Shown: positions 1 through 6,474, counted from the first letter of the stretch. The stretch is 7,946 nt of DNA from Caldifarciminota bacterium (GCA_026986235.1 JALSOY010000223.1:1-7946); one strand, 5' to 3'. A program made the numbers and translations. The notes: generated from the sequence alone by a model not told the origin.

Positions 1-1728
1 GGAGTAGAGGATTTCTCTCTGGATCTCCCACATTTTCCTGAAAAGACCATCCGGCGTGGAGAGGAGTTCTGGGAGCGTCCCACTTTCAACTATTCTGCCC
101 CTGTGCAGGACGAATATTCTGTCCATCTTGTCCATGTGGGTAAACCTGTGGGTGATAAAGATGATGGTTTTTCCTGATAGGTTTTCAAAGATGTTGTCGA
201 GGATTTCCTTCTCTGTAACCGGGTCGAGATTTGCCGTGGGTTCGTCAAGTACGAGGATCGGGCTATCTTTCAAGATGATCCTGGCAAGAGATATCCTCTG
301 TCTTTCTCCACCACTTAGAAAGATCCCCCTCTCACCTGCGTAGGTGTCGTACCCATCCGGTAGCGAAGATATGAACTCGTGTATTCCGGCGAGTTTTGCT
401 GCATTTATTACTTCCTCGAAGGTGCTGTCCGGCCTTGCAAGTTGAATGTTTTCCCGGATGGTTCCTGCAAATATGTAAGTTCTCTGTGACATGTAACCGA
501 TGAGGTCCCTGACAGTTGACTGGCGGAGTTGCCTGATGTTAGCACTTCCAATCTCAATTCTTCCCTTTGAATGGTCCCAGAATCTCAGAAGGAGATTGGC
601 AATAGTTGACTTCCCCGCCCCGCTATGACCAACTATAGCCACTTTGCCGCCTTCAGGTACGAAAAAGGAGACATCTTCAAGCACATACTCGCCGTTGTAC
701 GAGAAACTCACATGGTCGAACCTTACGGTGAAAATTTCAGGTGGTTCTGCTGGCCTTTCGGGATCTTTAACCGCAGGTTTCTGGTCAACCACCTTAAAGA
801 GTCTTTTGCCAGCTTCAAGGTTGGCCTGTAACATCTTTGCTGCGGCCGGTAGCGGCATTATTGCTTCAAAGGCTGTAAGTGCCGAAAGGGAGAGGACGGC
901 GATCATGTAACCTGAAAGTGTCCCATTCCGGTGAGACATTATTGCAAGTACGAGGACGGAAATGGCCCCTGACATTGAAAAGAGAAGCAGGAATGCGTTA
1001 TACAGTCCCTCCATGTCCCCGAGTTTTCTTTCACCTGTTTCGATACTTTTATTTAAACTCAGAACCTTACGCAGGTGCTCCTCCTCGTGGTTGAAGATGA
1101 GGAGGTCAGAGAGTCCCTGAATGGTATCAACTATGCCACCGTACAGATTTCCCCGCAGGTTTACGACATTTTCCCCCTCTCTTTTTGACATGTAGTATGT
1201 GAATGTTGAGATGAGGATGCCTCCGGAAAGGAGGAAAAATGTCAGGGCAAAGGAGAAACTTTTCCCCCATAAGCTCATAAATATGGCCATAATGATGGTT
1301 ACGATAATAAACACGAATGGAGGGTAGATAACCCTGACGAAGAAGTTTTCCAGAGTTTCGATGTCAGAGACAACTCTTGAAAGTAACTCGCCTGATCTAT
1401 AGGATATGGTTCTCGCAGGCACCAGGGGTTCAAGTCTTTCGTAGAACCATACCCTCATGTTGCCGAGGATTTTAAATGTTACATTGTGGGAGAAGAGTCT
1501 TTCGAAGTATCTGAATACTCCTCTCGATATTCCGAAGAAGCGTACACCGGTGACTGCGAGCTGCAGGGTATAGAGGGCGGGATGGAGAGCCGCCCTGGAT
1601 ATGATGTAGGCTGATGTCGCCATGAGGCCGACACTTGCAAGAACAGTGGAGGCTCCAAGGAGTGTTGCCCCTATTACTCCGAGAATGTAAGGTTTGACGA
1701 AGGATAGAAGTCTTTTAAACACCCTCAT
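1..1728 (-). CDS. cydC: CydC-type ABC exporter subunit (3' end cut by window)
   Basis: This is probably the second half of a heterodimeric CydDC exporter, which in E. coli exports cysteine and glutathione and is needed for cytochrome bd assembly. The frame is open for 576 codons from the ATG at 1728 to the window edge. CydC proteins are usually about 560-590 residues, so only a few C-terminal residues should be missing. The N-terminal part is a six-helix exporter membrane domain with the CydC-like stretches LMATSAYIISRAALHP and VRFFGISRGVFRYFER. The nucleotide-binding domain has Walker A GHSGAGKST (367-375), signature LSGGE (471-475), Walker B ILVLDE (491-496) and switch histidine H527, so it looks catalytically intact. 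The start overlaps the end of cydD by 14 bases and no clear Shine-Dalgarno is seen, which fits translational coupling. The transported substrate is inferred from the family, not shown. Confidence 0.88.
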   Translation of the reverse strand, partial: MRVFKRLLSFVKPYILGVIGATLLGASTVLASVGLMATSAYIISRAALHPALYTLQLAVTGVRFFGISRGVFRYFERLFSHNVTFKILGNMRVWFYERLEPLVPARTISYRSGELLSRVVSDIETLENFFVRVIYPPFVFIIVTIIMAIFMSLWGKSFSFALTFFLLSGGILISTFTYYMSKREGENVVNLRGNLYGGIVDTIQGLSDLLIFNHEEEHLRKVLSLNKSIETGERKLGDMEGLYNAFLLLFSMSGAISVLVLAIMSHRNGTLSGYMIAVLSLSALTAFEAIMPLPAAAKMLQANLEAGKRLFKVVDQKPAVKDPERPAEPPEIFTVRFDHVSFSYNGEYVLEDVSFFVPEGGKVAIVGHSGAGKSTIANLLLRFWDHSKGRIEIGSANIRQLRQSTVRDLIGYMSQRTYIFAGTIRENIQLARPDSTFEEVINAAKLAGIHEFISSLPDGYDTYAGERGIFLSGGERQRISLARIILKDSPILVLDEPTANLDPVTEKEILDNIFENLSGKTIIFITHRFTHMDKMDRIFVLHRGRIVESGTLPELLSTPDGLFRKMWEIQREILYS

Positions 1729-3418
1729 GGCTTTTTACCATTGAAGCATAAAATCCATTATTCATGATAAGTAACTCGTGTTTTCCCGCTTCAACTATCC
1801 TGCCGTCACGGAGGACAACGATTTTATCAGCGTTAACTACGGTTGATAGTCTGTGGGCAATAATAATTACGGTCCTTCCCTTCATGAGGTTTTCGATCGC
1901 CTTTCGTATCTTCTCCTCGGTTTCGGGATCAAGATTACTCGTTGCCTCGTCCAGGATGAGTATGGGTGCATTTTTGAGGAACGCCCGGGCTATGGCTATC
2001 CTTTGGGCCTGACCACCACTTAAACGCATTCCATGTTCACCTACAACGGTGTGGTACCCGTTTTCGAGCTTCTCAATAAATTCATGGGCAAAGGCCTTTT
2101 TTGCCGCATCGATGATTTCGTCGATACCTGCCCCGGTTTTTGCAATTTTTATGTTTTCGAGAACCGTTGCGTTAAAAATGAATGGAGTCTGAGGCACCCA
2201 GGAGATAAGTTTCCGCCATTCGTGGATATTCAAAAGGTTCAGAGGTATCCCGTCCACCGTTATTCTGCCCGATGAGGGATCGTTAAAACGGAGGATAAGT
2301 GAGACGAGGGTGGACTTTCCTGATCCCGTGGGACCCACGAGGGCAATCCTTTCCCCTTTTTTGATGGTCAGGTTAATGTCATCCAGAACCTTTCGCTTTC
2401 CATAATGGAAGTTCACATTTTCAAACCATATCTCGTGTGAAAAGGAAGCAGGTTTCCTCCCTTTTGTATCTATCTTCGTGTGGTTTTCAAGGATTTCTGT
2501 GATGCGGGAGGCGGCCTCTATGCCCGCCATGCCTGCGTGAAACTTTGCACCGAGCTGTCTGAAAGGTGTGTAAAATTCGGGGGCAAGAAGAAGGATGAAA
2601 AATGCCTCCTGAAAAACCATTTTACCGTACAGGAGGCGTAGGCCTATCTCTACCGCTACTATGGCAGTGCTCAATGTGGCTATGAGTTCAAGAGTCAATG
2701 CAGAGATAAAGGCAATTTTCAGGACATCTATTGTGGTTTTTCTGAAATCTTCGACTATTCTTTTTAATCTCTCCCTTTCCCCCCTGGATCGGTTAAGAAT
2801 TTTCAGTGTTGTAAGACCCTGAATGACATCAAGGAGGTATGCACTCATTCTGCCCAGGGACCTCCACTGTTTTTTCGTAACCTTCTCTGCGGCCATGCCG
2901 ATGAGAACCATGAAAAACGGAATAAGGGGGGCGGTGATAACAAAAACGGCTCCTGTGTAAAAATCCCGTGGAAATACGAAGAACAAAACCATAATGGGAA
3001 TGACAGCGGTGAGAATGACCTGTGGAATATATTCCCGGATGTAAGGGTCGAGTTTATCAACTCCCTCTGTAAGTGTCGAGGTAAGTTCTCCTGTTCTTTC
3101 ACCTGATGTGTATGTGGGGCCGAGTTCTATGATTTTTCTGAGGAGTTTTTCCCTCAGGGTAAACCTTATTCTGAGGGAAGCTGAAGTTGCAAAGTGGTTG
3201 TTCAGCCAGATGAAGATGGATCTTGTGACCACGATAAAAAAGAGGGTTAAGATGGGGAGGTCCTGCAGGCTTTCGCCCCGGAGGAAGGCCCTGTCAACGA
3301 TTTTACTGAATATGTGGGCTTGAAGGACGATGGCGATGCCAAGGCCAACAGATGTGACTGTAAGCAGGACAACATCTATTTTCCTGAGCTGTTTGAGGAT
3401 TAGCCTGTGGAACTTCAT
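1715..3418 (-). CDS. cydD: CydD-type ABC exporter subunit
   Basis: This 567-residue fused membrane and ATPase protein is the expected partner of the CydC encoded directly downstream. Residues 1-310 form the exporter membrane domain and contain LLLAPEFYTPFRQLG followed by AKFHAGMAG (about 277-298), a stretch characteristic of CydD. The ATPase domain has Walker A GPTGSGKST (362-370), Q-loop Q410, signature LSGGQ (466-470), Walker B ILILDE (486-491) and switch H522, all intact. The length is normal for the family. Family knowledge: CydDC exports reduced thiols to the periplasm in E. coli. It lies 24 bases after the second ferredoxin ATPase gene and in the same frame. The bases before the ATG hold no Shine-Dalgarno but do hold a TATAAT. 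The assignment as CydD rather than a general multidrug exporter rests on the diagnostic motif and on the adjacent CydC. Confidence 0.9.
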   Translation of the reverse strand: MKFHRLILKQLRKIDVVLLTVTSVGLGIAIVLQAHIFSKIVDRAFLRGESLQDLPILTLFFIVVTRSIFIWLNNHFATSASLRIRFTLREKLLRKIIELGPTYTSGERTGELTSTLTEGVDKLDPYIREYIPQVILTAVIPIMVLFFVFPRDFYTGAVFVITAPLIPFFMVLIGMAAEKVTKKQWRSLGRMSAYLLDVIQGLTTLKILNRSRGERERLKRIVEDFRKTTIDVLKIAFISALTLELIATLSTAIVAVEIGLRLLYGKMVFQEAFFILLLAPEFYTPFRQLGAKFHAGMAGIEAASRITEILENHTKIDTKGRKPASFSHEIWFENVNFHYGKRKVLDDINLTIKKGERIALVGPTGSGKSTLVSLILRFNDPSSGRITVDGIPLNLLNIHEWRKLISWVPQTPFIFNATVLENIKIAKTGAGIDEIIDAAKKAFAHEFIEKLENGYHTVVGEHGMRLSGGQAQRIAIARAFLKNAPILILDEATSNLDPETEEKIRKAIENLMKGRTVIIIAHRLSTVVNADKIVVLRDGRIVEAGKHELLIMNNGFYASMVKSHEGV

Positions 3419-3425
3419 GGGATAA

Positions 3426-3431
3426 ATTATA
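3426..3431 (-). promoter_or_regulatory. Possible internal -10 (TATAAT) just before cydD
   Basis: A perfect TATAAT on the minus strand ends 7 bases before the cydD ATG at 3418, so a transcript starting here would be almost leaderless. This is the only spot in the first six junctions of the operon with a real gap and no recognisable ribosome binding site. No convincing -35 is seen 16-18 bases upstream (the bases there are ACTCCC-like). The box may therefore be chance in an AT-rich gap. Confidence 0.25.
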
Positions 3432-3442
3432 GAGTACCGGTT

Positions 3443-4315
3443 TTACAGGGGAGTCGCCGTTAATCCCTTTTCAAATTTCCTCCATATTTCCTCTATGGCC
3501 TTTGAGGCGGGGGAGCTACCGAATTCTATAACGCTTAATCCCTGAGTCATGGATTCTGTTACTGCCGGATCGAAAGGTATCTTCCCCAGTACTGTTGCAC
3601 CTCTCTTTTTCACATACTCCTCTATCTTTCTTGATACACTTTCATTCAGGTCGAACTTGTTAACGATCACAAGGGGATACACACTGAAGTGTTCCATTAG
3701 GTCAATGATCCTGCCGAGGTCGTGGAGGCCCGACTGGGTGGGTTCAGCCACCACGAATGCGTATTTGAGTCCTGAAAGGGTGGAATTTACGGGGCAGCCA
3801 GTTCCGGGTGGGCCGTCAACGAGGAGGTAGTCTGCGCCTTCTTTCTGAGCAAGAAAGAGCCCCTGTTTTCTTATGACGGTTACGAGTTTGCCGGAGTTTT
3901 CTTCACCAATTTCGAGCATTCCATAGACAAAGGTGCCAAATCTGGATTTGGCAACATACCAGTGACCGGAGAGTGTGGGTTTCAGGTCAATTGCCTTTTC
4001 AGGGCATAGGTGATAACAGAGCTCACAACCGTCGCAGGCTATGGGATCAACAACATAGTCTTCACTTATGGCGTCAAATCTACAGTATTCACGGCAGATA
4101 CCACACCAGGTGCAGTCATCAAGCCTGATGTAAGCCCGCTTCATGCCGTAGAACTCGCTGGTCTGTTTTATTTCTGGTTTGAGTATGAGATGGAGATCCG
4201 GAGCGTCCACATCACAGTCTGCAAGCACCTTGGACTTTGCGAGTGTTGCAAATGCGGCAGTTACCGAAGTCTTCCCTGTTCCTCCCTTGCCACTCACGAC
4301 GGCTATCTCAAGCAT
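3443..4315 (-). CDS. MinD-type P-loop ATPase with inserted 2x[4Fe-4S] ferredoxin domain (copy B)
   Basis: This is a 290-residue cytoplasmic ATPase of the MinD/ParA/Mrp class. The deviant Walker A is GKGGTGKT (9-16) with signature lysine K10 and P-loop K15. The second nucleotide-site motif is LLVDGPPGTG (about 164-173). A ferredoxin module sits between them with two complete CxxCxxCxxxC sets, C68/C71/C74/C78 and C94/C97/C100/C104, so two [4Fe-4S] clusters are expected. The ATG is preceded by a good GGAGG, and the start overlaps the previous ATPase gene by 8 bases. Family knowledge: such ATPases occur in pairs in anaerobes near NifX-domain genes, including the orange protein complex of Desulfovibrio vulgaris. 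They may couple ATP hydrolysis to electron or cluster transfer, but the exact reaction is not established. A Nbp35/ApbC-like Fe-S carrier role is the main alternative. Confidence 0.88.
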   Translation of the reverse strand: MLEIAVVSGKGGTGKTSVTAAFATLAKSKVLADCDVDAPDLHLILKPEIKQTSEFYGMKRAYIRLDDCTWCGICREYCRFDAISEDYVVDPIACDGCELCYHLCPEKAIDLKPTLSGHWYVAKSRFGTFVYGMLEIGEENSGKLVTVIRKQGLFLAQKEGADYLLVDGPPGTGCPVNSTLSGLKYAFVVAEPTQSGLHDLGRIIDLMEHFSVYPLVIVNKFDLNESVSRKIEEYVKKRGATVLGKIPFDPAVTESMTQGLSVIEFGSSPASKAIEEIWRKFEKGLTATPL

Positions 4316-5162
4316 TTTTACCCTCCAGAATCTGATTGACTTTTTCGAATACGGATCTGAATTCCTCCTTCCACCTTTCTTCTACCTGTACGATGGGGAT
4401 GCCCTCTGAATAGTATCTGGCAATCTCTTTTGAGAATGGAATTTTCAGAAGAATGGGAATCTTCCGCTCTTCTGCGAATTTTTCTACACGGTCATCACCG
4501 ATGCCATATCTGTTGATAACGATACCAGCCGGGATTCCCATTTTTTTGACGACTTCATAGGCGAGGCTCAGGTCAAATAGTCCGAAGGGTGTGGGTTCGG
4601 TAACGAGTATGACGAAATCTGAACCCTTAATAGCCTGGATCATGGGACAGGAAGTGCCGGGTGGTGAGTCCACTATGACGAGATTTGCCTCCTTTACCTG
4701 CTTTTGAATGTGTGTGATCATGTAGGTGGTGTTTATTTCTCCTGTGTTGAGTTTACCGTCGTAAAATTCGATTTTTCCGTTCCTTCCATGGCGCATTTTA
4801 CCAACCGGTCTTGGAACTTCGTAAAGGGCCTTCTGTGGACAGAGGACGATGCACGCGCCGCAGCCTTTACAGAGTTCGTCAAAAACCACCACTTTCCTGG
4901 TATTGGGAAAGGCAAAGATGGCGTTGTACGCACAGACTTCCTGACAGACTCCACAGAAGTCGCACCTTTCGTAATCAACTCTTGGGACAGGTATTCCTAC
5001 ATCGTTTTCTTCGTGAAACTCGGGTTTTATGAAAATGTGTGCGTTGGGCTCCTCAACATCGAGGTCGAGGAAGACGAGTTCCTTATCTATACTCAGAGCG
5101 AGGGAGGTGGAGACAAAAGTCTTACCTGTCCCCCCTTTACCGGAAGCCACGGAGATTTTCAT
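4308..5162 (-). CDS. MinD-type P-loop ATPase with inserted 2x[4Fe-4S] ferredoxin domain (copy A)
   Basis: This is a 284-residue paralogue of the next gene. It has deviant Walker A GKGGTGKT (8-15; K9 and K14), two cluster-binding sets C67/C70/C73/C77 and C98/C101/C104/C108, and the switch motif VDSPPGT (164-170). The start is placed at the ATG at 5162, which gives the family-typical beginning MKISVASGKGG. An in-frame ATG at 5267 would add 35 Ala/Gly/Asp-rich residues unlike any MinD N-terminus and would lie wholly inside the preceding gene. The stop of that gene and this start form TGAAATG, one base apart, and no strong Shine-Dalgarno is present, so coupling to the upstream gene is likely. Two adjacent ferredoxin ATPases suggest a heterodimer, which is an inference. 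The likely partners are the NifX-domain proteins encoded just upstream. Confidence 0.88.
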   Translation of the reverse strand: MKISVASGKGGTGKTFVSTSLALSIDKELVFLDLDVEEPNAHIFIKPEFHEENDVGIPVPRVDYERCDFCGVCQEVCAYNAIFAFPNTRKVVVFDELCKGCGACIVLCPQKALYEVPRPVGKMRHGRNGKIEFYDGKLNTGEINTTYMITHIQKQVKEANLVIVDSPPGTSCPMIQAIKGSDFVILVTEPTPFGLFDLSLAYEVVKKMGIPAGIVINRYGIGDDRVEKFAEERKIPILLKIPFSKEIARYYSEGIPIVQVEERWKEEFRSVFEKVNQILEGKNA

Positions 5163-5163
5163 T

Positions 5164-5631
5164 TCAGAATCCGGGACCCCAGCCTCCGCGCCCGCGGCCT
5201 CGTCCGCCACGGCGGCCCCATCCACCTCCTTTGCCTCTACCCCATCCCATGCCGCCGCCCCTTCCAAAGCCGGTGCCCGGAGGGGGAGGCGGTGTCTGGG
5301 GCGTTGATATGCTAAAGTTTCCGCTCCTTATTCTCTCTACTGCCTCCCTCACTGTGCCTGTGATACCGGTGATCATGCCGATCCCGGCCGCCTGAAGTGC
5401 TGCGAGGGCATTCGGCCCTACTTCTCCTGTGACCACTGCCTGAACTCCCTGGGATGCAACGAACTGAGCGGCCATCGTGCCTGCTCCACCTGTTGCATTC
5501 ACCGCAGGGTTCGGTATTGCCTGATACTCCAGAGTATCCGTGTCAACTATGATGAAATAAGCACAGCGTCCAAACCTTGGATCCACCGGTGAATCCAGTG
5601 TCGGACCTGTTGATGTGATGGCTACCTTCAT
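5164..5631 (-). CDS. NifX/dinitrogenase iron-molybdenum cofactor family protein with Gly/Arg-rich tail
   Basis: This is a 155-residue protein. Residues 1-105 form the NifX/NafY-type domain (the MTH1175/TM1816-like, PF02579 family) with the typical start MKVAITSTGPTLDSPVD, a GRCAYF stretch holding its only cysteine (C23), GGAGTMAAQF (48-57) and GEVGPNA (69-75). Family members bind Fe-Mo cofactor precursors or, in orange protein, a mixed Mo-Cu-sulfide cluster. No nif genes are visible, so a role outside nitrogen fixation is more likely. After a poly-proline linker (114-118) comes a tail to residue 155 made almost only of Gly, Arg and Trp. The start overlaps the previous stop as ATGA and has a GGGAGG site upstream. 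The tail is encoded by unusually GC-rich DNA. Metal identity cannot be read from the sequence. Confidence 0.85.
   Translation of the reverse strand: MKVAITSTGPTLDSPVDPRFGRCAYFIIVDTDTLEYQAIPNPAVNATGGAGTMAAQFVASQGVQAVVTGEVGPNALAALQAAGIGMITGITGTVREAVERIRSGNFSISTPQTPPPPPGTGFGRGGGMGWGRGKGGGWGRRGGRGRGRGGWGPGF
5167..5292 (-). other. GC-rich, low-complexity segment coding the Gly/Arg tail
   Basis: This stretch is clearly richer in G and C than its surroundings and encodes residues about 114-155 of the NifX-domain protein: a proline run followed by repeated Gly-Arg/Gly-Trp units. The frame of the downstream ATPase is also open through the whole segment. That is expected by chance in such GC-rich repetitive DNA and is not read here as a second coding frame. 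Confidence 0.6.
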
Positions 5632-6107
5632 CTGTTTTCCTCCCTCTCAAGCCTCTCGATCTTTTCCACGAGAGCGTTGAGCTGTTCTTTTAAGACCCCA
5701 AGCTGATTTTTTAATACTTTAAGCTCCTCTTCCCTGCTCACCTGTGGCCTCTGCCACGGGCTCCAGCCTGGAGGTGTCCACCCTGGTTGTATTGTTCCTC
5801 TTTTAAAGGCCTCCACCGCCTCTCTTACCGTGCCAGAGACTCCTGTTACAGGTGTAATTCCGGCTGCCGTAAGAGCTGGGTAGGCGTTGGGTCCCACTTC
5901 GCCTGTCAGAACATGAGTTACACCAAGGGAAGCGACGAACTGAGCAGCGAGGGTACCTGCACCACCGGGAGCGTTCACCGCAGGGTTGGGATATGCCTGG
6001 AACTCCATGGTTTCCGTGTCAACGACAAGGAAGTAAGCACACCTGCCAAACCTGAAGTCAACAGGCGAGTCAAGGGTAGGTCCCGTAGATGTTACAGCAA
6101 CCTTCAT
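5317..6107 (-). repeat. Tandem duplication of the NifX domain
   Basis: The domain-coding parts at 5317-5631 and 5793-6107 are in tandem, about 476 bases apart. The proteins are about 77% identical over 100 residues, yet only 4 of the first 19 codons are identical although 17 encode the same residue. This indicates an old duplication kept by selection on the protein, not a recent copy. Confidence 0.75.
5628..6107 (-). CDS. NifX/dinitrogenase iron-molybdenum cofactor family protein with coiled-coil tail
   Basis: This is a 159-residue paralogue of the next gene. Over residues 1-100 the two align without gaps and are about 77% identical by hand count. The domain carries MKVAVTSTGPTLDSPVD, GRCAYF with its single cysteine C23, GGAGTLAAQF (48-57) and GEVGPNA (69-75). 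A Pro/Trp linker (about 108-121) is followed by a heptad-like, Leu/Glu/Lys-rich segment (124-158) predicted to form a coiled coil. That ending is quite unlike the Gly/Arg tail of its sister. The start overlaps the stop of the preceding DUF5320-like gene as ATGA, with AGGAG upstream. The likely role is a carrier or scaffold for a metal-sulfur cofactor, perhaps pairing through its tail with the similarly ending DUF5320-like protein. The pairing is inference. Confidence 0.85.
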   Translation of the reverse strand: MKVAVTSTGPTLDSPVDFRFGRCAYFLVVDTETMEFQAYPNPAVNAPGGAGTLAAQFVASLGVTHVLTGEVGPNAYPALTAAGITPVTGVSGTVREAVEAFKRGTIQPGWTPPGWSPWQRPQVSREEELKVLKNQLGVLKEQLNALVEKIERLEREENR

Positions 6108-6388
6108 CTTCCCTGCTCCTCAAGCTGTCTTATCCTCTCTTCAATCCTCCTGATTTCCTCCCTGAGGGCGTCAGCCTGTGCTTTGAGAACGCCGATATCT
6201 TCCGTGCCATATACAGGAACATTTGCCCCGTAGGTTACAGGAGGAGTCCAGGAATAAGGATAGTATCCCATCCATCTCCATCCTCTTGGCATACCCGTCC
6301 AGGGGCAGTACCCCAGTCTGGCACCCCATCCAAAACCTCTTCCCCACCATCCGAAACCTCTTCCAAATCCTCTGCCAAATCCAAACAT
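6104..6388 (-). CDS. Small DUF5320-like protein: Gly/Phe/Trp/Arg-rich N-terminus, coiled-coil C-terminus
   Basis: This is a 94-residue protein and the first gene of the operon. Residues 1-25 are a repeat-like Gly-aromatic-Arg stretch beginning MFGFGRGFGRGF. Residues 26-60 are rich in Trp, Tyr and Pro and contain one cysteine (C28). Residues 62-92 form a charged heptad-like segment predicted as a coiled coil. This layout matches the loosely defined DUF5320 proteins commonly found beside NifX-domain and MinD genes in anaerobes. The function is unknown. The ATG at 6388 is chosen because GGAGGTGA lies 6 bases before it. A TTG at 6394 is in frame but directly abuts that site, which would leave no spacing. 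The stop overlaps the next start as ATGA. The family call rests on composition and context, since such low-complexity proteins align poorly. Confidence 0.7.
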   Translation of the reverse strand: MFGFGRGFGRGFGWWGRGFGWGARLGYCPWTGMPRGWRWMGYYPYSWTPPVTYGANVPVYGTEDIGVLKAQADALREEIRRIEERIRQLEEQGR

Positions 6389-6394
6389 TTTCAA

Positions 6395-6402
6395 TCACCT
6401 CC
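6395..6402 (-). promoter_or_regulatory. Ribosome binding site of the operon's first gene
   Basis: GGAGGTGA on the minus strand is a near-perfect anti-16S match. Its 6-base spacing to the ATG at 6388 decides the start against the adjoining TTG at 6394. Confidence 0.75.
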
Positions 6403-6418
6403 GCATGATTTTTTATTC

Positions 6419-6447
6419 AATATAACCCCCGTCAGGTCACCTGTCAA
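6419..6447 (-). promoter_or_regulatory. Sigma-70-type promoter of the minus-strand operon
   Basis: The -35 is TTGACA (6447-6442, perfect), the spacer is 17 bases, and the -10 is TATATT (6424-6419, five of six). Transcription should begin near 6412, giving a leader of about 24 bases before the ATG at 6388. It is the only strong promoter seen before the seven-gene cluster. Confidence 0.75.
6431..6445. promoter_or_regulatory. Palindromic operator candidate inside the promoter
   Basis: The plus strand reads GTCAGGTCACCTGTC. The core CAGGT-C-ACCTG is a perfect palindrome around one central base, and the outermost G/C pair also matches. It fills much of the spacer and runs into the -35 box of the operon promoter, a classic position for a repressor. 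The binding protein cannot be named. Confidence 0.5.
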
Positions 6448-6474
6448 GATTTTAAGAATGAGTCTCAAAATCTT
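6446..6474. promoter_or_regulatory. Long inverted repeat just upstream of the operon -35
   Basis: The arms AAGATTTTAAGA (6446-6457) and TCTCAAAATCTT (6463-6474) pair at 11 of 12 positions around a 5-base centre. The repeat is centred near 6460, about 48 bases upstream of the predicted start site, and its near arm touches the -35. This is a plausible site for a dimeric activator or repressor. The AT-rich arms make it somewhat more likely to occur by chance than a mixed-base repeat. Confidence 0.5.

Noticed and set aside
5163..5267. N-terminal extension of ferredoxin ATPase copy A from an ATG at 5267
   Set aside because: The added 35 residues are low-complexity, lie inside the preceding gene and do not resemble any MinD N-terminus. 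The ATG at 5162 gives the standard start.
4704..5315. Long plus-strand open frame opposite the first ATPase gene
   Set aside because: It is antisense to a gene with intact catalytic motifs and has no recognisable domain. Its length reflects the composition of the coding strand.
5164..6107. Evidence of nitrogen fixation
   Set aside because: NifX-domain proteins of this small type are common in organisms without nitrogenase, and no nifHDK or nifB-type radical SAM gene is present.
6389..6394. TTG start for the DUF5320-like gene at 6394
   Set aside because: It directly abuts the GGAGGTGA site, leaving no spacer. The ATG at 6388 has proper spacing.
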